Shown here: in pieces, positions 1 through 5,046 of the stretch | Numbering within the stretch: the first letter of the stretch is position 1 | How the letters are laid out: each line of letters begins with the position of its first letter | Source: Fischerella sp. | GTDB lineage: Bacteria; Cyanobacteriota; Cyanobacteriia; Cyanobacteriales; Nostocaceae | Direction of reading: 5' to 3' | Assembly (NCBI GenBank): GCA_026419705.1 | Contig: JANZYY010000015.1 | Location: forward strand, 1 to 6,627 | DNA length: 6,627 nt | Program-made: the position numbers and the translations under genes | Notes under the pieces: model-generated | What the model saw: only the letters and a program-made list of their open reading frames with translations | The model's database searches: none | Told to the model about the DNA's origin: nothing

Positions 1-56
1 ACCATTAACCCCACTAACTAATTAAATAACCAAAAATCCCCCCTGCCGAAATGTCC

Positions 57-80
57 ACATTCACAGAGGGGATGTTTTTT
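57..80 (+). terminator. Possible intrinsic terminator of a gene left of the window
   Basis: ACATTC (57-62) can pair with GGATGT (70-75), including one G-U pair, around a 7-nt loop. A run of six T (75-80) follows directly. This is the layout of a rho-independent terminator reading rightward, but the 6-bp stem is weak. An AT-only hairpin follows: TTGTAA (83-88) with TTACAA (93-98). No gene ending here is inside the window, so any gene served would lie to the left. Confidence 0.35.
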
Positions 81-115
81 AATTGTAAGATTTTACAAAT
101 TTCACGCCGTTGCCG

Positions 116-161
116 TGATTGACTTGGGTGGATAACGTGCTATAATTATCTGCGTCAATCA
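116..161. promoter_or_regulatory. Inverted repeat TGATTGAC/GTCAATCA bracketing the promoter
   Basis: TGATTGAC (116-123) recurs as its exact reverse complement GTCAATCA (154-161), 30 nt apart. The left arm covers the -35 hexamer and the right arm sits at the predicted transcription start. That placement would suit a repressor operator, with one dimer half at each arm or a loop across the core promoter. It is an unproven operator candidate. No regulator is identified from the sequence. Confidence 0.35.
119..146 (+). promoter_or_regulatory. Near-consensus sigma-70 promoter, antisense to the next gene
   Basis: TTGACT (119-124) and a perfect TATAAT (141-146) are separated by 16 bp, the best promoter match I found in the window. 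Transcription would start near 153 and run rightward, into the 3' end of the minus-strand gene at 190-441. No convincing plus-strand coding sequence follows: a GTG at 165 gives only 22 codons with poor ribosome-binding context. The likely product is an antisense or small RNA, which is inference. Confidence 0.5.
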
Positions 162-189
162 GGCGTGAGCATCTGTGACTGTTTCATAG

Positions 190-441
190 TCATCTATGGT
201 AGTCTGGCTCCGGCTCAGTTTGTGTCATTGTGAAATTCGATACATCGTACAAGTAGCGGGTAGCTTCCTCCTCTAAGCGATGAATCAAATATGGTTCAAT
301 GGCATTACCGTGTCGCAGCGCGGCTAGATAACCATCCAAATACATCCGCATATCATCGGTGCGATAACCGCGATTCCATAACTCGACGAAGGCGTCAGTT
401 AGTCTTTGGTAATAGCGGATGGTTTGTGTGTCTTGGAGCAT
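190..441 (-). CDS. Small conserved cyanobacterial-type protein of unknown function
   Basis: This encodes 83 residues beginning MLQDTQTIRYYQRL and ending in a Thr/Glu/Pro-rich tail. It is soluble, without a signal peptide or membrane segment, and its text (WNRGYRTDDMRMYLDGYLAAL, then an EPYLIHRLEEEATRYLYD-type segment) suggests a compact helical domain. From memory it resembles a short uncharacterised cyanobacterial family (possibly DUF6761), but I cannot verify that. The start is uncertain. I chose ATG at 441 because I recall homologs beginning MLQDTQ. A TTG at 486 would add 15 residues but has no Shine-Dalgarno and abuts a hairpin; a purine-rich AAAGAG lies about 14 nt upstream of the ATG. 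It is transcribed alone, and a strong promoter on the opposite strand points into its 3' end. No function is assigned. Confidence 0.75.
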   Translation of the reverse strand: MLQDTQTIRYYQRLTDAFVELWNRGYRTDDMRMYLDGYLAALRHGNAIEPYLIHRLEEEATRYLYDVSNFTMTQTEPEPDYHR

Positions 442-487
442 ACTGCTATAAAAATCTCTTTGGAATGAGAATTGTAAATTATCCAAG

Positions 488-510
488 CTGAAATGTGAAG
501 TACATTTCAG
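488..510. repeat. Perfect dyad upstream of the small minus-strand gene
   Basis: CTGAAATG (488-495) and CATTTCAG (503-510) are perfect 8-bp inverted arms around a 7-nt loop. The dyad begins 2 bp from the alternative TTG start at 486 and lies about 47 bp upstream of the preferred ATG. It could be an operator or a 5'-leader hairpin of that gene. No T-tract follows on either strand, so it is not a normal terminator. Confidence 0.4.
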
Positions 511-538
511 TTTGGCATCAATTTAAAATCCCTATCTT

Positions 539-564
539 CTGCTGTGGGGAATACCCGCTAGCAG
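539..564. repeat. Strong 10-bp hairpin in the intergenic stretch
   Basis: CTGCTGTGGG (539-548) pairs with CCCGC (554-558) and AGCAG (560-564). The stem has one bulged T (559), one G-U pair and a 5-nt loop. It has no flanking T-tract on either strand, so it is more likely a leader or small-RNA element, or a mobile palindrome, than a terminator. Its role is unknown. Confidence 0.4.
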
Positions 565-898
565 TTACAGTCTGATTCGATCCTATTCCAGAAACACAGG
601 AATCTGATAAGTCGGTAAGTTATTGTTATATTTAGGTCTGCAAATAGCACCTCTGCACCCTACTAATGTGCCTATAGTTTTGAGGGTAATAGTATCTGCT
701 TTCACTGTGCGGACAAAGTGTGTCTTTGGTAATTATTTTTGGTAGAAGATGCCTTTGTGGAAGCAGGCACTTAAATAGAAAAAGTTTCAGTAATTATAAC
801 AAAAATTTAAAGATATTACTAATTTGGCTTTGGATAAGGCTTTGGGTTAAATGACTTGTTAGCTTTTGCATGGGAAAATTAAAAATTAATGGCAATTG

Positions 899-942
899 AA
901 GTAACAAGGATTACAAAACCTAAGATAGAGGCTTTGTTACTT
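899..942. promoter_or_regulatory. 9-bp dyad upstream of the response regulator
   Basis: AAGTAACAA (899-907) is repeated as its exact reverse complement TTGTTACTT (934-942), 26 nt apart. The second arm ends 33 bp before the regulator's GTG. The spacing would allow an operator (possible autoregulation) or a 5'-UTR hairpin. The assignment rests on symmetry and position only. Confidence 0.35.
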
Positions 943-975
943 TGAAAGTCATGCACGCTAAGGGGTCTTACCACC

Positions 976-1743
976 GTGGGTTCGGTTTGTATTGAAATCG
1001 TAGAGGGAAATCCCCATCTAAGGTCGTTGCTTGGCTGGCACTTGCAACAATTAGACCATCGGGTGCATCAAGCTGCAAGTATTTACCAGGGAAGGGAAGT
1101 TTTTTTAAGCCACCAGCCAACACTAGTAATCTTAGATGCGGACTTACCTGATGGAGATGGCATTGAATTTTGCCGATGGTTGCATCGCCAACAGCAGCCG
1201 TTAATTTTAATGCTATCTGCTCGCAGTAATGAAGCTGATATTGTTGCTGGTTTGAAAGCGGGGGCGGATGACTACCTCTGTAAACCATTTGGGATGCAGG
1301 AGTTTTTAGCACGGGTAGAGGCGCTAATTCGGCGTAACCGTACACCCGTTGCTCCCGCTTATTTGGATTATGGAACCTTGCAAATTGATTTAGTGCAGCG
1401 CCGTGTCCGTTTTCAAGGAGAATTTATAGACTTAACGCCCCAAGAATTCAGTTTGCTGTATGTTTTAGCGCAAGCAGGAGGAGTACCTTTAAGTAGATCG
1501 GAATTACTACGTCGTGCTTGGCCCGATGCGATTGATAACCCTCGCACCATTGATACTCACGTTTTATCGCTGCGAAAGAAAGTAGAACTCGATCCGCGAC
1601 AACCAAGCTTAATTCAAACAATTCGTAACGTAGGATATCGGTTTAATATGGAAATTTTGAATTCTAATTTGCCACAGTCACCCGCAAAATTAACGACAGA
1701 AAGATTCAACAGTCAACGTTCAACGCTTAGCACTCAAAGATAA
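976..1743 (+). CDS. OmpR/PhoB-family response regulator with incomplete acidic pocket
   Basis: This 255-residue protein has a receiver domain (about 4-120) and a winged-helix output domain (about 130-225). The receiver keeps the phospho-acceptor D54 (LDADLPDGDG), S81, the aromatic switch Y100 and K103-P104. The acidic pair reads VEGNP: E10 is present but G11 replaces the Asp that helps bind Mg2+ in PhoB, so phosphorylation may be weak or absent. The output domain has the expected LTPQEFSLL, DNPRTIDTHVLSLRKK recognition region and a GYRF wing (220-223). The start is GTG with AAGGGG 10 nt upstream. No histidine kinase is adjacent, so it is an orphan here and its partner and targets are unknown. 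I found no match to NblR as I recall it. The last dozen residues (from F244) are encoded by heptamer repeats and are probably not functional. It converges with the ABC ATPase gene. Confidence 0.93.
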   Translation: MGSVCIEIVEGNPHLRSLLGWHLQQLDHRVHQAASIYQGREVFLSHQPTLVILDADLPDGDGIEFCRWLHRQQQPLILMLSARSNEADIVAGLKAGADDYLCKPFGMQEFLARVEALIRRNRTPVAPAYLDYGTLQIDLVQRRVRFQGEFIDLTPQEFSLLYVLAQAGGVPLSRSELLRRAWPDAIDNPRTIDTHVLSLRKKVELDPRQPSLIQTIRNVGYRFNMEILNSNLPQSPAKLTTERFNSQRSTLSTQR

Positions 1744-1854
1744 TTGTTGTTGGTTGTTTGTTGTTTGTTGTTTGTTGTACCCTTCCTGTAGGAAGCCTCT
1801 GGCGCGTTTATGGAACAATCAAGCATCAACCACCAACCACCAACCAACAACAAA
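1705..1854. repeat. Heptanucleotide short tandem repeats (STRR cluster)
   Basis: Three blocks of 7-bp units are visible. TTCAACA/GTCAACG/TTCAACG (1705-1725) lies inside the 3' end of the regulator gene. TTGTTGG followed by TTGTTTG units (1747-1778) begins just after its stop. CAACCAC, CAACCAC, CAACCAA, CAACAAA (1827-1854) ends 4 bp before the ABC gene's stop codon. Short tandemly repeated repetitive heptamers are known from Nostoc- and Calothrix-like cyanobacteria. The first block has been absorbed into coding sequence. Confidence 0.75.
1744..1853. terminator. Candidate bidirectional hairpin between convergent genes
   Basis: TTGTTGTTGGTTG (1744-1756) is the exact reverse complement of CAACCAACAACAA (1841-1853), a 13-bp stem spanning nearly the whole gap between the convergent regulator and ABC genes. 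Inside lies a smaller hairpin, CTTCC-TGTA-GGAAG (1782-1795). There is no classical T-tract, but the symmetric position suggests it separates the two transcripts from both sides. This is inference. Confidence 0.4.
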
Positions 1855-1857
1855 TAA

Positions 1858-2625
1858 CTAAATCCATTCTTCAGCAGCTTGTGCTTCTGCTTGCAACAAG
1901 CTTTGTTTTAATTTCAGCCAGTCTACATCAGAGGCTTTTTGATTTGCTAGCAGGCGTCCTTGTTGCAAGTGCAACAGCCGCGTGCAAAACATTTCATCTA
2001 TGTCTAGCTGGCGATTTACCATTAGAATTGTAGTCTGATGACTTTGAGCTAACTGAGTAATGGCTGCTATCACACGAGAAGCTGTACCAGCGTCAAGAGC
2101 AGAGGTTGGCTCGTCTAATAATAAAATCGATGGTTGGATGATTAGTGCACGCGCGATCGCCACTAATTGGCGCTGTCCACCAGAAAGCTGCACTTCTGTT
2201 CTTCCCAACCAATCATTGGGTATGTGTAACTGTTCTACCCAATTACTGATTCTTTGCTGAATAGTCTGTTTGGGCAAACCACGTAAAACTAAAGGATATG
2301 CCAAAGCTTCTTTTACTGTCATTCCCAATAATTTCGACTCTTGGGGAACGAGTGTTATGCGCGTGCGTAACTGTAAAACAGGAATTTGACTGTACTCCTG
2401 ATTTTCCAGATAAATTTTGCCGCTAGTGGGTTCGCTCAAACGGTTGAGGAGGCGTAGCAAGTAAGTTTTTCCAGCACCCGATGGGCCGACAATGGCAAGG
2501 CGATCGCCTTCAAATACCTCAAAAGAAATATCCTGTAATATCGGGTATCCTTGCTGGTTTCCTTGCAAACTTGTATATAGACTAACTTTTTCTAGTCTGA
2601 GTTTTGGTTGTGAGAAAGTTTCCAA
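1858..2625 (-). CDS. ABC transporter ATP-binding protein with no H-loop histidine
   Basis: This is a single nucleotide-binding domain of 255 residues, the usual length. Walker A is GPSGAGKT (47-54), the Q-loop is VPQE (Q95), the signature is LSGGQRQ (147-153), and Walker B plus D-loop is ILLLDEPTSALD (167-178) with catalytic E172. The expected switch motif VTH(D) reads VNRQ (203-206), so R205 stands where the H-loop His should be. Hydrolysis may therefore be altered; one base change each separates AAT-CGC from a Thr-His reading. There is no membrane domain, so it would act with a separate permease at the cytoplasmic membrane face; none is adjacent. The short N-terminus and single-domain layout recall phosphate-type or YbbL/FetA-like ATPases, but the substrate cannot be told. 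The start is TTG with AAAGG 5 nt upstream; no ATG, GTG or other TTG lies between it and the upstream stop. Confidence 0.92.
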   Translation of the reverse strand: METFSQPKLRLEKVSLYTSLQGNQQGYPILQDISFEVFEGDRLAIVGPSGAGKTYLLRLLNRLSEPTSGKIYLENQEYSQIPVLQLRTRITLVPQESKLLGMTVKEALAYPLVLRGLPKQTIQQRISNWVEQLHIPNDWLGRTEVQLSGGQRQLVAIARALIIQPSILLLDEPTSALDAGTASRVIAAITQLAQSHQTTILMVNRQLDIDEMFCTRLLHLQQGRLLANQKASDVDWLKLKQSLLQAEAQAAEEWI

Positions 2626-2669
2626 ATTAACCTTTAGTAAATTCCGATCGAGCTTTACAAAATATAAAT

Positions 2670-2696
2670 CTTGGTGTCTTTGTGACTTAGTGGTTC
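2670..2696. repeat. Interspersed intergenic repeat (CTTTGTG...GTGGTTC type)
   Basis: CTTGGTGTCTTTGTG followed by ACTTAGTGGTTC lies in the 126-bp gap between the membrane-protein and ABC genes. TCTTTGTG and GTGGTTC also occur in the element at 5047-5225, there separated by a nested repeat. I recognise the type as a recurrent intergenic sequence in cyanobacterial and other bacterial genomes. Copy number is not checkable here. Confidence 0.45.
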
Positions 2697-2751
2697 AATC
2701 ATACCTTCAGGAAGCTCTAAAGTATCTGCATTCTGCTATTTGTGCAACGCC

Positions 2752-3138
2752 TCAACTTATATTACCCCCCGTTAAGGCAGTGACAATTGTCCAAGCATCC
2801 ACCAACAACAGCAATAGTGTAAAACAAAGTAAAATTAAATACATCCAAGCTTGGGCTAAGGGATAGACATCGGTAGTATCAATGCCAGTATTTTCTTGCA
2901 CCAATTTTACCAACCGGGAAAAACCCGCAACACGCATCGGCAGTAAATAAGCTTTTCCCTCGTGAGTAAGAAAATAGTAAACCACTCCTCCTTGTCCAGT
3001 AGTACGCGGTTTTAACTGTTTCACATCTGACCAAGGTAACGACCAACCTTTACGAAAAAAACGCGGTACCCAGTTGGGATAAACTACCTGAATTCCTTGC
3101 TCGTTTACAATCACACGTTCTGTTAATGCTGCATACAA
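2752..3138 (-). CDS. Small membrane protein of unknown function, 5' end uncertain
   Basis: From TTG at 3138 the product is 128 residues. A soluble part contains KGWSLPWSDVKQLKPR and GKAYLLPMRVAGFSRL, resembling PH-like membrane-associated domains. A C-terminal transmembrane helix (about 98-120, WMYLILLCFTLLLLLVDAW) follows, with a TIVTALTGGNIS tail. The reading frame stays open upstream to a stop at 3226-3228 and there encodes a convincing first helix (EKIPPILFWLGISIGLFALY), so TTG 3138 is probably not the original start. No ATG, GTG or TTG exists in that extension, and TTG 3138 has no Shine-Dalgarno. The native 5' end has therefore either been lost or uses an unusual start. The gene lies upstream of the ABC ATPase on the same strand, 126 bp away; no functional link is shown. 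I do not recognise the family by name. Confidence 0.75.
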   Translation of the reverse strand: MYAALTERVIVNEQGIQVVYPNWVPRFFRKGWSLPWSDVKQLKPRTTGQGGVVYYFLTHEGKAYLLPMRVAGFSRLVKLVQENTGIDTTDVYPLAQAWMYLILLCFTLLLLLVDAWTIVTALTGGNIS

Positions 3139-3196
3139 GGCAAATAAACCAATACTAATTCCTAGCCAAAATAGTATTGGTGGTATCTTCTCTGGA

Positions 3197-3568
3197 GTGA
3201 AAGAGCGGCTACAACAGACTACAAGTCAAAAGACACCTGCAACTCCTCAACCCCCAGAAAAACTAGCTGTTGAACAACCACCAGAAGCTGTCACCACTAC
3301 AGAACAACCCACACAGCCCACACAGACACTTGCAACTACAGACATAGAAGCCAAAACCGAGAGCGTACCGGAAGCAATTCCACCCCATCCTCCATCAGCC
3401 GAATTGGCAGAAGCTGCTAAAGAAGCTGCTGCAGAAGCAGAAGCAATAGCAGCAGAAATAGAAAAAACTCCTGTGGAAGAAATTGCTCCCGAGACTGAAC
3501 TTGCTCCACCAGCAGAAGCACCGCCTGAGCAAACTGAGCAAACACCGCCGAGCGATCGCGCCAGTTAA
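3197..3568 (+). CDS. Pro/Glu/Ala-rich low-complexity protein, start uncertain
   Basis: This is 123 residues from GTG, very rich in Pro, Glu, Ala and Thr. A disordered N-terminal stretch precedes a helical, probably coiled segment (about 69-90, ELAEAAKEAAAEAEAIAAEI) and an acidic Pro-rich tail ending SDRAS. No signal peptide or membrane segment is seen. The periodic GCA/GAA codon use supports coding. The start is doubtful: GGAG overlaps the GTG and no spaced Shine-Dalgarno exists. The frame stays open upstream to a stop at 3089-3091, antisense to the first helix of the divergent membrane gene, reading SIGGIFSGVKERLQ across the junction. It may be the tail of a gene that lost its 5' end, or an adaptor-like protein of unknown role. 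A HIP1 site lies in its last codons. No function is assigned. Confidence 0.55.
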   Translation: MKERLQQTTSQKTPATPQPPEKLAVEQPPEAVTTTEQPTQPTQTLATTDIEAKTESVPEAIPPHPPSAELAEAAKEAAAEAEAIAAEIEKTPVEEIAPETELAPPAEAPPEQTEQTPPSDRAS

Positions 3569-3690
3569 ATGAGTATAAAAAGGTCAGAAAGCAGGAAGCG
3601 GAACATTATTAAGTTTATCAAATAGGCTTTTGGCTTTCTGTCTCCTGGAAAGAATGCTTGAATTGAGTTGCATCAAAATATTTGACACTT

Positions 3691-3873
3691 TTAGTCAGTT
3701 GAGTCACGGGTGTTTCCGCGATCGCCAGCCATAATTTTGTCGATCGATTGTTTATGCTGACATGTATCGTAAAGTGGGCAATTACAGCTTTTCGGTTTCG
3801 ATGATGACTTTGAGCGTGGCAGAAACAGTAGCACGAAACCAATGACAATGGCGACCACGATTATTGATTCCAT
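3691..3873 (-). CDS. Small single-pass membrane protein with CxC...C cluster
   Basis: This encodes 60 residues starting MESIIVVAIVIGFVLLFLP. One N-terminal transmembrane helix (about 3-19) is followed by a basic stretch (RSKSSSKPK) and a cysteine cluster CNCPLYDTC with a nearby His, then a charged tail. By the positive-inside rule the tail is cytoplasmic. CxC-x5-C could bind a metal or be redox active, but three Cys alone are weak evidence. I chose ATG at 3873. An ATG at 3948 would add 25 unattractive residues, and no clear Shine-Dalgarno supports either. The gene is convergent with the Pro/Glu/Ala-rich ORF and divergent from the ABM gene. No recognised family. Confidence 0.5.
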   Translation of the reverse strand: MESIIVVAIVIGFVLLFLPRSKSSSKPKSCNCPLYDTCQHKQSIDKIMAGDRGNTRDSTD

Positions 3874-3978
3874 AATCGCAACAATTAGGTGTGAGTGACT
3901 TATTGTTAGTCTAGCGAAAAACAGATACTTGGAAGCATTGCCGTGCATGAAATCAAATCATACAAGCGAATAATGCTT

Positions 3979-3992
3979 AAGGAGTGATAATG
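3979..3992 (+). promoter_or_regulatory. Strong Shine-Dalgarno and ATG, out of frame with the ABM gene
   Basis: AAGGAG (3979-3984) is followed after 5 nt by ATG (3990-3992), an ideal start. From this ATG only MVQIFSS is read before TGA at 4011. Removing one T from the run of six (4000-4005) joins it to the ABM frame as MVQIFPPDSHQLEVSASRS. This is therefore probably the original start, separated by a 1-bp insertion. Confidence 0.7.
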
Positions 3993-4023
3993 GTGCAGAT
4001 TTTTTCCTCCTGATTCTCATCAG

Positions 4024-4374
4024 TTGGAAGTTTCTGCTAGTAGATCTTTATTGGCAGACGTTGAAATTGTTGAAGGCGATCGCATTACGCATGTGGCTGA
4101 GTTTCGGATGATACCATCTAACCAACCGGAGATGGTGAAGCGAACAACGGCCGAACTTGAACGGGCGATGAATAATTCACCAGGGCTGATTTCAGCAACA
4201 TTTCATCGCAGTTTAGACGGGACGCGCATGTTCAATTATGGTCAATGGGAAAGCAAAGAAGCATTCGAGGCGATTCTCCAGCAGCCTGGGTTCAATCCAG
4301 CTCGGCCGTATGGGGAAGGTTTAGCCCGCAATGAATTCCATCTATATAACGTCGTTCATGTAGCGTCAGCCTGA
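4024..4374 (+). CDS. Antibiotic biosynthesis monooxygenase (ABM)-fold protein
   Basis: The open frame from TTG 4024 gives 116 residues. The core runs from about THVAEFRMIP (23-32) through NNSPGLISATFHRSLDGTRM to FNYGQWESKEAFEAIL. Hydrophobic strand, N(N)SPGL turn, S-x-DGTR and YGQWES are the pattern of the dimeric alpha/beta-barrel ABM family (Pfam ABM type), whose members include small cofactor-free monooxygenases and many proteins of unknown role. No signal peptide is present. TTG 4024 has no Shine-Dalgarno; the proper start at 3990 is out of frame by one base (T6 run, 4000-4005). The gene is either frameshifted near its 5' end, rescued by slippage, or affected by a sequencing error. The core is intact, so the protein would fold if translated. 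The neighbours give no substrate clue. Confidence 0.85.
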   Translation: MEVSASRSLLADVEIVEGDRITHVAEFRMIPSNQPEMVKRTTAELERAMNNSPGLISATFHRSLDGTRMFNYGQWESKEAFEAILQQPGFNPARPYGEGLARNEFHLYNVVHVASA

Positions 4375-4469
4375 GCAATTTCCTTGTGAAACCTTAAAGT
4401 TATTGCTCTGTCTAGCTTCATCTTAGATGGCGCAATAGTGCATTTTGTATTTGTATAGAGTGAGATTAT

Positions 4470-4787
4470 ATGGTAAGTCAACAGAACCCCATCGCATCAT
4501 CACAAATGACGAAATTATCAGTAGCAAAATACCATAGAGTTAATTTCGAGCATGGGCTTTTCTATGACTACCCTGTCAAGAGATGGAAGCAGCGATCGAA
4601 CAACTGCCAGAATAATGACATTCACCAACTTGCAGTTTGGCTTCAGAACTATTTGGATGAGATGTGGAATCGGCAAATTGAAGCTGATTTAGCATCAGGA
4701 AAATTGAATCATCTAATTGCCAAAGCAGAAGCCGACATTGCAGCTAACACAGTGAGAGACCTCGATGAAGTCCTTCACAACTATTGA
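4470..4787 (+). CDS. Antitoxin-like protein of a decayed toxin-antitoxin pair
   Basis: This encodes 105 residues. The C-terminal half (about 56-100: WLQNYLDEMWNRQIEADLAS, then a KLNHLIAKAEADIAANTVRD-type segment) matches the usual antitoxin tail that wraps its toxin, with an E-x-Q-I-E-A-D-x-A-x-G-K-L core typical of antitoxins paired with RelE/ParE-type toxins. The N-terminal half does not look like a normal antitoxin DNA-binding domain. Its AKYHRVNFEHGLFYDY faintly resembles the start of Uma2 (DUF820) proteins, so the ORF may be chimeric. GAGTGAG lies 5-11 nt upstream of ATG. Its 3' end overlaps the toxin start by 23 bp, the standard coupled arrangement. With the toxin dead, it is probably a remnant or an orphan antitoxin. 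Confidence 0.6.
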   Translation: MVSQQNPIASSQMTKLSVAKYHRVNFEHGLFYDYPVKRWKQRSNNCQNNDIHQLAVWLQNYLDEMWNRQIEADLASGKLNHLIAKAEADIAANTVRDLDEVLHNY

Positions 4788-5021
4788 TTTCTGGAAAGCC
4801 TATGCAGAGTTATCTCCAGAAGTGAAGGAACAAGCTCAAAAAGCATATTAACTTTAAAAGAAAATCCGTTGTATCCTTGTCTAAACTTCAAGAAAGTAGG
4901 CAATAATCTTTGGTCTGCACGTGTTAGTGCTGGCTATTAGGCATTGGCTTTGAAAAAAGGTGATGATGATTACTGGTTTTGGATAGGTGCTCATGACGAA
5001 TATGAAGCCCTACTAAATTGA
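4765..5021 (+). pseudogene. RelE/ParE-type toxin pseudogene
   Basis: ATG 4765 overlaps the antitoxin ORF and reads MKSFTTIDFWKAYAELSPEV, then stops at TAA 4849-4851 (expected CAA, Gln). A 1-bp loss between 4849 and 4859 shifts the frame. From 4860 it reads ENPLYPCLNFKKVGNNLWSA and RVSAGY, then TAG 4938-4940 (expected CGA/AGA, Arg), then ALALKKGDDDYWFWIGAHDE to the natural TGA at 5019-5021. The order (FTT..FW..Y..L, NP..P.L.FK.V, W(S)ARVS..YRA, FWIG.H.EYE.LL) is that of RelE/ParE-superfamily toxins of about 85 residues. Two nonsense changes and a frameshift make it inactive, and the Arg lost at 4938 is in the conserved catalytic-side strand. It is bounded on the right by the MITE-like element. 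Confidence 0.85.
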
Positions 5022-5046
5022 CTGTGGGGTGTTGAATCTGCCTAGC

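Larger units (their letters stand above)
487..975. other. Gene-free intergenic stretch of 489 bp
   Basis: No plausible coding sequence is seen on either strand, and no tRNA or rRNA. It separates two divergent genes (190-441 minus, 976-1743 plus), so it must hold both promoters, but I found no convincing -35/-10 pair. It contains the dyad at 488-510, a strong hairpin at 539-564, a weaker ATTCC/GGAAT hairpin around 578-596, a GTGCCT/AGGCAC pair roughly 100 nt apart (about 667 and 766), and the 9-bp dyad at 899-942. The section from 780 to 900 is very AT-rich. An unrecognised structured RNA in 539-770 is possible but unsupported. Confidence 0.6.
2153..4083. repeat. HIP1 octamer sites (GCGATCGC), five copies
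   Basis: Exact copies begin at 2153, 2500, 3552, 3718 and 4076. Chance expectation for any given octamer is about 0.1 in 6.6 kb. HIP1 over-representation is a hallmark of cyanobacterial genomes and is the main basis for the organism call. Copies lie inside coding sequence (ABC gene, 3197 ORF, small membrane protein, ABM protein), as is usual for HIP1. Confidence 0.85.

Noticed and set aside
291..491. Plus-strand ORF of 66 codons
   Set aside because: It is antisense to the conserved small minus-strand gene, has no ribosome-binding site and an unnatural composition.
968..1345. Minus-strand ORF of 125 codons
   Set aside because: It lies entirely opposite the response-regulator receiver domain, which has clear family motifs.
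1744..1854. CRISPR array
   Set aside because: The units are contiguous 7-mers with no spacers; this is a tandem repeat.
2492..2866. Plus-strand ORF of 124 codons
   Set aside because: It crosses the ABC start, a repeat and the end of the membrane gene in antisense; the product is Ser/Cys-rich and implausible.
3585..3640. CAGAAAGC/GCTTTCTG inverted repeat as a terminator between convergent genes
   Set aside because: The 8-bp arms are 40 nt apart with no T-tract, too loose to call a terminator.
3618..3848. Minus-strand ORF of 76 codons
   Set aside because: It is a frame shadow of the small Cys-containing membrane protein, with Cys/His-rich noise and no start signal.
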